From Desulfobacterales bacterium (GTDB lineage Bacteria > Desulfobacterota > Desulfobacteria > Desulfobacterales > UBA11574), in assembly GCA_012974475.1 (NCBI GenBank), contig JAAXQD010000188.1:1-6576 (forward strand): a DNA stretch of 6,576 nucleotides. Direction: 5' to 3'. Of the stretch, positions 1-5,155 are shown one piece after another. Each line of letters opens with the position of its first letter. The stretch's first letter is position 1. A model generated the notes under the pieces. The model worked only from the letters and a program-made list of their open reading frames with translations. It searched no databases and was not told the DNA's origin. The translations under genes were made by a program, and so were the position numbers.

Positions 1-2
1 GT

Positions 3-1571
3 TTATAATTGCGATTCAATTGGCCAAATACTCATAAAACCGATACCAAACCGCCGCCAAAAGCCTGTGTGGGGCTCATGGGTATAAACCACCTGTTCCC
101 CCTTTTCCCAACCGTGCCAGAGAAGCTGTTCGTACCCGTTTTCGTCTTTTTTTAGTTCCAACCGGAAAGCAATCTGTTCAATGTTCTCTTCAAACCCTTT
201 TGCCATCTCCTTGGCGATTTCAGGCACTTTCAGTACCACGCCGATTTCGGTATTGTGAAGTACGGCCCTGGGATCGAGATTCAAAGAGCCGATGAAGACT
301 TGTTTGCGATCGAAGACAAACGATTTGGCATGCAGGCTGGCCTTGGACGATCCACCCGGTCCCTTTTTCTCTTTACGCTGTTTCCGAGTCAACTTTTTGT
401 TCAACTCATAAAGCTCGACCCCGCCGCGGAGCAGCTTCTTGCGGTATTTTTTATAGCCGGCATGTACGATCCCCACATCGTTTGAGGCCAGGGAATTGGT
501 CAGGATGCGCACCCGAACCCCGCGTTGAGCCAGCTGGGTTAAAAAAGCGGTTCCCGGCTTGCCTGGTACAAAGTATGGAGAAAAAATGATCAGCTCTTTT
601 TCCACCCCCTCCCAATAGGGTTTGAGCATCGGCGAGAGATGATATTCGGTTTTGCTGAAATCGTGAAGAAGTTTTTCCGGCTGATCAAACACGACCTCTG
701 CATCTCCCCACCTGAATTCAACCTGGTCATTTCGGATTTTGTTGGCCAGGTCGGAATTACGTAGCGCCTGTAGATAGTTAGAATCGGTTTGATCGGCCAC
801 ATATTCGTTCAACTTCCCTCGCAATTCTTCGACCTTTTCAGGTGTCGGCGGATCGCCTTTGAGAAGTACCGAGGCAGGATAGGCCAGTTCACTGTTCCAA
901 TAGCGATCAAAAACAGAAGAAACTTCTTTGACCACCGGCCCGATGGCCATCACATCGAGATCGGCAAAGGCAAGATCCGGATCAGCATCAAAGTATTCAT
1001 TGCCGATATTGCGTCCCCCGAGTATGGTAACCTGGTTGTCCACCGTAAACGATTTATTGTGCATACGCCGGGTCACAGAGCCCAAACGAGTTACAAACTG
1101 CGAGGTCCGGCCCACATTTCTACTGAAGGGATTGAATATCCGCACCTCCATGTTGGGATGGCTGTCCAAAGCAGCCGCTCCCAGATCCCTGCCTGAAAGG
1201 TCCATATCATCCACCAGCAGCCGGACCCTCACGCCTCGGTCGGCCGCTTTGAGCAGTAAATCGGTGAACAATCGACCGACCAAATCATTGTGATACAGGT
1301 AATACTGAACATCGATGCTGCGTTCGGCGTAATGGGACAATACCGCACGGGCCACAAACGCATCCAAACCGTTGCCCAACAAATAGAATCCGGATTTTCC
1401 TGTGTGTGCCGCTCTTTCCTGAGCGCGTGTCTTGCCGAAAGCAGTATCCTCCGTATCGGTGAAAGCATACGATACGGGTCGATCAAAATTTTCTGGCAGC
1501 GTGGCACATCCGGCAATCATAAGTAAAGCCACTGCTGCCGCTATATGAGTGATAATGGCAGGTCTATACAT
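3..1571 (-). CDS. Phospholipase D / cardiolipin synthase-like lipoprotein (ClsC/YmdC type)
   Basis: A 522-residue protein with two complete HxKx4D motifs, HNKSFTVD at about residues 171-178 and HAKSFVFD at about 414-421, each followed by a Gly/Asn-rich stretch (GGRNIGNE and GSLNLDPR). This is the bipartite active site of the phospholipase D superfamily, in which the two histidines make and resolve a phosphatidyl-enzyme intermediate. Size, the NIGNEYFD stretch after the first motif and the PIESQL end resemble the ClsC/YmdC group, which transfers phosphatidyl groups to make cardiolipin. The start is set at 1571 because it opens a lipoprotein signal: a hydrophobic stretch, then IAGC with Cys22 as the lipidated residue. 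Alanine at +2 predicts outer-membrane sorting. A modest ribosome site (ATAGG, 7 bases away) supports this start. The frame is open to an ATG at 1700, but that extension lacks a ribosome site and would bury the signal. Fold certain; substrate inferred. The stop lies 3 bases from the window edge, so downstream neighbours are unseen. Confidence 0.93.
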   Translation of the reverse strand: MYRPAIITHIAAAVALLMIAGCATLPENFDRPVSYAFTDTEDTAFGKTRAQERAAHTGKSGFYLLGNGLDAFVARAVLSHYAERSIDVQYYLYHNDLVGRLFTDLLLKAADRGVRVRLLVDDMDLSGRDLGAAALDSHPNMEVRIFNPFSRNVGRTSQFVTRLGSVTRRMHNKSFTVDNQVTILGGRNIGNEYFDADPDLAFADLDVMAIGPVVKEVSSVFDRYWNSELAYPASVLLKGDPPTPEKVEELRGKLNEYVADQTDSNYLQALRNSDLANKIRNDQVEFRWGDAEVVFDQPEKLLHDFSKTEYHLSPMLKPYWEGVEKELIIFSPYFVPGKPGTAFLTQLAQRGVRVRILTNSLASNDVGIVHAGYKKYRKKLLRGGVELYELNKKLTRKQRKEKKGPGGSSKASLHAKSFVFDRKQVFIGSLNLDPRAVLHNTEIGVVLKVPEIAKEMAKGFEENIEQIAFRLELKKDENGYEQLLWHGWEKGEQVVYTHEPHTGFWRRFGIGFMSIWPIESQL

Positions 1572-1607
1572 TTTTAAACCTATTGTTTTTGGAAAACTAA
1601 GATGGCA

Positions 1608-1613
1608 ATTATA
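1608..1613 (-). promoter_or_regulatory. Possible proximal -10 box for the phospholipase D lipoprotein gene
   Basis: A perfect TATAAT on the minus strand, 34 bases before the ATG at 1571, which would give a leader of about 30 bases. No good -35 box lies 16-18 bases upstream (best there is CAAGTT). It is a weak second candidate to the promoter at 1745-1773, and AT-rich sequence makes a chance match likely. Confidence 0.25.
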
Positions 1614-1744
1614 TATAAAAATACAGGTAGAACTTGTGATATCCCCATATACTCGAGTGAACAATCTTATCATTGCCCTCGTATTTCTAATTTGCAGCAT
1701 AGAAAGGATAATATTCGCTACGTGGCAATGTTTGAAATTCGTAT

Positions 1745-1773
1745 ATTATTGCGATATGTTGAAAAAATGTCAA
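1745..1773 (-). promoter_or_regulatory. Sigma70-type promoter for the phospholipase D lipoprotein gene
   Basis: On the minus strand, a perfect TTGACA at 1773-1768, a 17-base spacer and AATAAT (5 of 6 matches) at 1750-1745. This is the best promoter in the window by consensus. Transcription would start near 1738, leaving a leader of about 167 bases before the ATG at 1571. It reads away from the permease gene, so the lipoprotein gene need not depend on read-through. Confidence 0.6.
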
Positions 1774-1879
1774 ATCCAAACAGGGAGCATGCCTTTCTGT
1801 GCCGCTTTGCGGGAACCGAAAACCCTTGTGCGGCGTTGATCCGAACAAAAATTACTTGTTTATGAATAGGAAACGCATC

Positions 1880-1908
1880 GTGCCCATTTTACAATTGTGG
1901 ATGGACAC
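1880..1908 (-). repeat. Inverted repeat just after the permease stop; possible 3' stem-loop
   Basis: Eight-base arms GTGCCCAT (1880-1887) and ATGGACAC (1901-1908) pair at 7 of 8 positions; the eighth is a G-U wobble in minus-strand RNA. The 13-base loop contains the palindrome ACAATTGT. It begins 4 bases after the permease stop, the position expected of a transcript end. No T tract follows on either strand, so it is not a classic intrinsic terminator. A 3' stabilising hairpin or a protein-binding site are alternatives. Confidence 0.4.
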
Positions 1909-1911
1909 TAT

Positions 1912-2862
1912 CTAAGCCAAAAGCCGGAACATCAGCGGCACCGTTATGCCGCTTCCAATAGTCGTGGTAAATACAAGTTTTGAAGCAAGCTTCGCATCAC
2001 AGCCGTAGCTACTGGCCAATACGACTGACAACATGGCAGAAGGCATGGCCGCTTCCAGAACCAGAACCTGTACCTGCCAGTCCGGAATGTTCATGGCCAA
2101 TGTAGGTAGCCAAACCATCACCGGTTTTAGGATCAATTTGAGAAAGCCCGCCACAGCAGTCATTAAAAGAACAGCCTTGAGCCCGGAAAATCGAAGTAGA
2201 ACGCCGACCGTCAAGACTACTGCAAAGGTATTGGCGGTGGCCAGTACTTTTATCCCTTGAAAGATGGTATCAATTACAGGCATGTCTGTCGGAAGCTTTA
2301 AAGAGGACCATGCAATACCGGCCACTACCGAAATGAAAATAGGAGAGCGGAAGAACTTAAGTGGGGCGGAAAACCGGTCTTTCCCTTCCACTTTTTGACC
2401 CCCGTAATACATTGCCAGCATCGTGCCAATGGTGAACAACGCCGGCCCTACACCGATCTCAGATACCACAACAGCTTCAGTTAATGCTTGAACATTTTCC
2501 GGGAATACCTGGCTGATCAGTGCGTAACCGAGTAACGATGAACTCCCAAAGCCGGAGACCAACATGAAAGCGCCTTGCTGAGGACCGGATAGCTTCATCC
2601 ACCGGCCCAACACCCAGGCGAGTGCCAGGGATGATATCTCGGCAACAAACATGATCAGGACCAAGAAGCCTTCGCTCCAATCGATTGAAGTTTTTGCTAA
2701 AGATACGAATATTAATGCGGGGAGTGTTATTTGGGTAACCAGCTTGGAAAAAATTTGTCCGTCTTCTTCTTTGATGATCCCGATCCATCGAAGAAACATG
2801 GCCAGTCCGATCAGACCTACGAGTACTGCGATGGAAGATATAAGCTGTTGGTATAGCGCCAT
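1912..2862 (-). CDS. AEC (auxin efflux carrier) family permease
   Basis: A 316-residue integral membrane protein, the usual length of bacterial AEC carriers. Ten hydrophobic segments fall at about 7-26, 38-57, 65-86, 96-118, 130-151, 171-188, 200-221, 228-252, 265-285 and 294-314, as two sets of five. Family-like features are the TLPALIF turn near residue 47, the glycine/serine-rich GFGSSSLLGY near 104 where relatives carry a substrate-site loop, and EAAMPSAMLS near 270 in the mirror position of the second half. Members export or import small organic anions such as malate, malonate or auxin by secondary transport in the inner membrane; the substrate cannot be read from sequence. The ATG at 2862 is preceded by CAGGAAC, about 10 bases away. 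It has its own promoter candidate and looks monocistronic; neighbours give no pathway clue. Confidence 0.92.
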   Translation of the reverse strand: MALYQQLISSIAVLVGLIGLAMFLRWIGIIKEEDGQIFSKLVTQITLPALIFVSLAKTSIDWSEGFLVLIMFVAEISSLALAWVLGRWMKLSGPQQGAFMLVSGFGSSSLLGYALISQVFPENVQALTEAVVVSEIGVGPALFTIGTMLAMYYGGQKVEGKDRFSAPLKFFRSPIFISVVAGIAWSSLKLPTDMPVIDTIFQGIKVLATANTFAVVLTVGVLLRFSGLKAVLLMTAVAGFLKLILKPVMVWLPTLAMNIPDWQVQVLVLEAAMPSAMLSVVLASSYGCDAKLASKLVFTTTIGSGITVPLMFRLLA

Positions 2863-2946
2863 TTGTAATAGTTCCTGTCAAGATTACCCATCTTCACCAA
2901 CTCATACAATGCAAGGTAGCGGTGAAATGGCCTCTATTTTAAATAA

Positions 2947-2975
2947 ATTAAAACGGTTGACACATTATTTTGCAA
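2947..2975 (-). promoter_or_regulatory. Promoter candidate for the AEC permease gene
   Basis: On the minus strand, TTGCAA (4 of 6) at 2975-2970, a 17-base spacer, then TTTAAT (5 of 6) at 2952-2947. The leader would be about 78 bases. The -35 box overlaps a perfect 12-bp palindrome AAGAAATTTCTT at 2974-2985, which could be an operator or a chance AT-rich symmetry. Confidence 0.42.
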
Positions 2976-3028
2976 GAAATTTCTTTCCTGGTAAGTTGCA
3001 GATCTATCACTGGGTTTGTTCAAGTGAA
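2965..3028 (-). pseudogene. Degraded LysM-domain remnant beyond the stop of the membrane protein
   Basis: The upstream gene ends just after YRTARSGDTPNNIS, which looks like the first part of a LysM domain (compare Y-T-V-R-S-G-D-T-L-x-x-I-A). Shifting one frame at the CCCC run (3039-3036) continues as LYNSLEQTQ, matching the usual LysM middle (YNxSLEQ). Two adjacent stops follow (TGA TAG, 3009-3004). The same frame then reads ICNLPGKKFLAK and stops at 2965, resembling the LysM end (IYPGQKLLVK). Together this spans about 38 codons against a normal 42-45. It is best explained as a LysM domain decayed by one frameshift plus stops or small deletions. Seen by pattern only; no alignment was run. Confidence 0.5.
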
Positions 3029-3469
3029 TTATAAAGGGGCGCTGATATTGTTAGGTGTATCGCCGGACCTCGCCGTGCGATACTGCTTCCTTGCGGTTTT
3101 CTTGGAAACTTTTTCAAGTCTGGGGGATTCAGCATAATAGTGCTTCTTCGCGTTTTTCTCGGGAACATCTGCACGTCTGGCGGGTTCGACTTTCTGGGAT
3201 CTTTCTTCTGCCGTCTTATTCTGCCAACTGTCCAGGCTGTTTTCATCGTGATCCATTTTTAACGTCGTGGATTCTTCCAATAGGGCAATCCTGTCTTCAA
3301 AGCTTTTTAGCTGGCTTTTAAAGCCGATGACGGTTCCCATTGTTGCTCCCAAAATCAGAATCAACAAGATTGTTGGAAACAAAACCAATACGGGCCAAGA
3401 CGGTTTTTTGTGCGTTGGTTTTCCCTCGATTTTTTTCTGAATCGGTTTTTCCTCAATGGTTTTATACAT
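3029..3469 (-). CDS. Single-pass membrane protein with coiled coil, truncated in a LysM-like domain
   Basis: A 146-residue protein of no recognised named family. Residues 1-23 are lysine-rich and probably cytoplasmic. Residues 26-50 are one strong hydrophobic helix. Residues 51-68 have heptad-like spacing (LKSFEDRIALLEES) suggesting a short coiled coil. About 85-135 is very basic and contains an imperfect 19-residue duplication. The end, YRTARSGDTPNNIS, looks like the start of a peptidoglycan-binding LysM domain, cut off at residue 146. With lysines before the helix, the tail should lie outside the cytoplasm, so an intact ancestor was probably an inner-membrane-anchored wall-binding protein. 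The start at 3469 has a good ribosome site (AGGA, 7 bases away). No clear promoter was found upstream. Whether the shortened protein still works is unknown. Confidence 0.72.
   Translation of the reverse strand: MYKTIEEKPIQKKIEGKPTHKKPSWPVLVLFPTILLILILGATMGTVIGFKSQLKSFEDRIALLEESTTLKMDHDENSLDSWQNKTAEERSQKVEPARRADVPEKNAKKHYYAESPRLEKVSKKTARKQYRTARSGDTPNNISAPL
3084..3183 (-). repeat. 57-base imperfect tandem repeat inside the LysM-type membrane protein gene
   Basis: Bases 3084-3126 and 3141-3183 match at 33 of 43 positions with an offset of exactly 57 bases, a whole number of codons. In protein the copies read roughly ADVPEKNAKKHYYAES and EKVSKKTARKQYRTAR, sharing a K-x-A-x-K-x-Y pattern. The in-frame period and matching basic residues suggest an old duplication of the linker before the LysM-like motif. 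Confidence 0.6.
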
Positions 3470-3586
3470 TTGTTTTTCCTAAATTAGAGATTCCTGGAAT
3501 TCGGTTATAAAAAATGATGCCGAAAATTTTGGGGTGGTCATTTAAATTGTATATGAGTTTCTTTATTTGGACTATCCCAAAACCTC
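3470..3586. other. AT-rich leader region upstream of the small membrane protein gene
   Basis: It holds the ribosome site of the minus-strand gene at 3469 and a TATAAC (-10-like, 5 of 6) at 3509-3504 without a good -35 box. A small interrupted palindrome ATTCC-T-GGAAT lies at 3490-3500. Nothing else was supported. Confidence 0.4.
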
Positions 3587-3817
3587 ATGTCTTCTATCCT
3601 TTCCTGTTCGCCTTTATCAAGCGCGATGGTCGTCATGTTTTTATATGGTTATACAGAAGATCCAATAATTAGATGCACGGGCACCCAAGAATCCGAATCG
3701 GTTATGTTTAAAGCAAAAATCGTGCAAGGTTTAACATTCTACTTTGAAAAAATCGATTATTATATAAATATCAAAGTATTAAGCCATGGTGACGAGTTGG
3801 TCGCCAAAAGTGTCTGA
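3587..3817 (+). CDS. Doubtful small hypothetical protein
   Basis: A 76-codon open frame on the plus strand in otherwise empty sequence, bounded upstream by an in-frame TGA. The later part (CTGTQESESVMFKAKIVQG, then alternating hydrophobic residues such as LTFYF and YYINIKV) has the look of beta-strand protein, unlike random AT-rich translation. Against it: no ribosome site before the ATG, no good promoter, and an N-terminus with neither a clean signal peptide nor a lipobox. It could be a real short gene, the tail of a decayed secreted protein, or chance. No family recognised. Confidence 0.28.
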   Translation: MSSILSCSPLSSAMVVMFLYGYTEDPIIRCTGTQESESVMFKAKIVQGLTFYFEKIDYYINIKVLSHGDELVAKSV

Positions 3818-3835
3818 CAATAAATGGCAATAAAT
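3818..3835 (+). repeat. Two tandem CAATAAAT units with 10-base period
   Basis: CAATAAAT occurs at 3818-3825 and again at 3828-3835, one helical turn apart, directly upstream of the promoter candidate at 3846-3875. Helically phased A/T-rich repeats at that place could act as an upstream element or activator site; in AT-rich DNA chance is also likely. Confidence 0.3.
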
Positions 3836-3845
3836 TTGCTGATTT

Positions 3846-3875
3846 TTGACATTTTTCATTGCTTTAGGTTATGTT
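3846..3875 (+). promoter_or_regulatory. Orphan plus-strand promoter candidate
   Basis: Perfect TTGACA at 3846-3851, an 18-base spacer, and TATGTT (4 of 6) at 3870-3875. A transcript would start near 3882 and run toward the convergent kinase gene. No credible plus-strand protein follows: the best frame, an ATG at 3942 giving 31 residues, has no ribosome site. The product could be a non-coding RNA or an antisense transcript of the region behind the kinase. Confidence 0.38.
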
Positions 3876-3936
3876 AGAGGCAAACTCCAATAGGTTCCAA
3901 GGATAGACCTGCGGAATTGACAGGCAATGACCGAAC

Positions 3937-3955
3937 AAGAATGAGAATCAGTATC
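3937..3955 (+). promoter_or_regulatory. Fur-box-like site
   Basis: The 19 bases match the classical E. coli Fur consensus GATAATGATAATCATTATC at 15 positions (core AATGAGAATCAGTATC matches 14 of 16). A second perfect TTGACA lies at 3917-3922, so the site would cover the -10 region of a promoter there, though no good -10 box is seen. No iron-related gene is adjacent, which lowers confidence. Confidence 0.3.
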
Positions 3956-4246
3956 TATAAGATCTGCTTGGCAAATGAAAAATTCGGTCTGTCATATTCA
4001 TCAGGGTTTGCATCCGGATACTTAACCTCTTCTTGACTCCATGGTTTTCTGAGGATGAGGTCCGCGCCGTCGCGACCGATCACGTTGCTTCTATGCAGCG
4101 GGATCTTCCCCCCGGCAGTTGCGATGTATCGCGGAATGGCATCCCCGGAGATTGGGAAAGGACTTAAGACGGTTAAAACAGGATAAAAATATATCCCCAA
4201 CGCCTAAACCGTGCAGGGTAAAACTTGGCCGGACGAATTTAATCAT
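3955..4246 (-). pseudogene. Probable gene remnant (or short unknown gene) behind the PfkB-type kinase
   Basis: Two overlapping minus-strand frames each look partly protein-like. The first starts at an ATG at 4246 overlapping the last codons and stop of the kinase gene (ATGATTAA), reads MIKFVRPSFTLHGLGVGDIF onward, and ends at 4091 after its sequence loses protein character. The second is open from a TTG at 4200 to a TAG at 3955. From about 4150 it reads GDAIPRYIATAGGK, then RSNVIGRDGADLILRKPWSQ, ending NFSFAKQIL, with balanced composition and codon use like real coding sequence. An in-frame TAG lies just before that TTG, which has no convincing ribosome site. The simplest reading is one gene, translationally coupled to the kinase, broken by a frameshift somewhere in 4140-4190. 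No family was recognised. A real 81-residue TTG-start protein is the alternative. Confidence 0.4.
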
Positions 4247-5147
4247 TATGTACCGTCCGATTCCAGTCTTCAAGGGTCGGGATTCCGGTACGTCCCCCGA
4301 GCTTAAGGCTGACCATGGCGCCGGCCCATGCTGCAAAATCGAAGCACTTGTCAACATGCCACTTCTCGAGCAATCCATAAATAAACCCTGCATGAAATAC
4401 ATCGCCACAGCCCGTGGTGTCCACCGCCGCCACAGGATATGCCGGCTGCCGGATCCTCCGGCCCCTGTCCAGGGCTACATAACCTTTTGGCCCTAGGGTT
4501 ACACCCACAACACGGGGGCCGAGTTCCGCCAGCTTAATACAGGCGTCCATGGGTTTCCCCTCCCCAACAAGGGCTTCTGCAAATGTTTCAGAGGCCAAAA
4601 AATAGTCACTCAATCGGACCAGCTCAAGCATACCTTCTCTGAGAGAACCTGCATCCACGACAACCTGGACACCCGCTTTCTTGGCAGCTTTGCATGCTGC
4701 AAGGGATGCCTCGAGAAAGATCCCATCGGTGTGGAACACCTTGGCGTTGCGTATAATAGGGTAATCTATCTCGTCAGGGCTCAGGGCAGGGCCTGTGGGT
4801 CTTCGCCAAAAAATCGTTCGGTTTCCGGCATCGGGTTCAGCCACGATAAAGGCAAATTGTGAGTCAAAGCCATTCCGTACAAGGATACCATTGGTATCTA
4901 TCCCTTCGTCGTCCAGTGATGACTTAATCATGGCACTAAACTGATCATTGCCAAGCACACCGGCAAAGGCACAGGAAACCCCCCATCTTGAGAGGGCGAC
5001 CAGGGCTGTCGCCACCGGACCACCCCCTTGAATGACCATGTCGGAAAATTCACACTTTGTATCCGGCGGCGGATAGGAGACTATTTTTCCGATATAGTCC
5101 AGGCAACACTGTCCCAAACCCAATACTTTAAAAATGCCTTTTTCCAT
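4239..5147 (-). CDS. PfkB-family (ribokinase-like) carbohydrate kinase
   Basis: A 302-residue cytoplasmic kinase of the ribokinase fold, close to the family's usual 300-330. The N-terminus KVLGLGQCCLDYIG is the first beta strand with the substrate-contacting Asp. The glycine-rich QGGGPVATA at about 40-48 is signature 1. DTTGCGDVFHAGF at about 243-255 is signature 2, with catalytic base Asp249 and the GCGD anion hole that positions the ATP phosphates. GVTLGPKGY near 215 is another typical strand. Such enzymes phosphorylate a sugar or nucleoside hydroxyl with ATP; the sugar cannot be named, and VVDAGSLR near 163 is only loosely like sulfofructose/ribokinase relatives. The start at 5147 is chosen because AGAG lies 6 bases upstream; ATGs at 5153 (no ribosome-site spacing) and 5201 (inside the methyltransferase gene) are less likely. 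The 8-base gap after the methyltransferase stop implies one transcript and probably coupled translation. Confidence 0.9.
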   Translation of the reverse strand: MEKGIFKVLGLGQCCLDYIGKIVSYPPPDTKCEFSDMVIQGGGPVATALVALSRWGVSCAFAGVLGNDQFSAMIKSSLDDEGIDTNGILVRNGFDSQFAFIVAEPDAGNRTIFWRRPTGPALSPDEIDYPIIRNAKVFHTDGIFLEASLAACKAAKKAGVQVVVDAGSLREGMLELVRLSDYFLASETFAEALVGEGKPMDACIKLAELGPRVVGVTLGPKGYVALDRGRRIRQPAYPVAAVDTTGCGDVFHAGFIYGLLEKWHVDKCFDFAAWAGAMVSLKLGGRTGIPTLEDWNRTVHND

Positions 5148-5155
5148 GATCATCT

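Larger units (their letters stand above)
1572..1911. other. 340-base intergenic region between permease and lipoprotein genes
   Basis: No convincing gene on either strand; the open frames here are short and lack ribosome sites. The left two-thirds is AT-rich and holds the promoter candidates of the phospholipase D lipoprotein gene. The right end holds an inverted repeat just after the permease stop. A GC-richer patch around 1797-1845 has a few very short self-complementary runs (CCGC TTT GCGG) but no hairpin followed by a T tract, so no intrinsic terminator is called. Confidence 0.6.

Noticed and set aside
789..1293. Plus-strand open frames of 121-135 codons opposite the phospholipase D gene
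   Set aside because: They lie within a gene with clear catalytic motifs on the other strand and have no domain signals or ribosome sites.
1572..1700. A 43-residue N-terminal extension of the phospholipase D protein starting at 1700
   Set aside because: No ribosome site before that ATG, low-quality AT-rich coding, and it would place the lipoprotein signal in the interior of the protein.
1797..1845. GC-rich patch with short complementary runs as a terminator
   Set aside because: Stems are only 3-4 bp and no T tract follows on either strand.
2957..2985. Plus-strand promoter from the perfect TTGACA at 2957-2962
   Set aside because: The -10 position reads TTTCTT (3 of 6) and no plus-strand gene follows.
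2477..3034. Frames of 127-134 codons overlapping the permease gene on both strands
   Set aside because: Shadows of the permease; translations are not protein-like and the permease's ten helices account for the sequence.
3007..3246. Minus-strand 79-codon frame overlapping the small membrane protein
   Set aside because: Mostly a shadow frame whose apparent repeat mirrors the 57-base duplication; only its last nine codons matter, as the continuation of the LysM remnant.
4119..4496. Plus-strand 125-codon frame opposite the kinase C-terminus
   Set aside because: It covers the kinase catalytic motif on the other strand and has no ribosome site or domain-like pattern.
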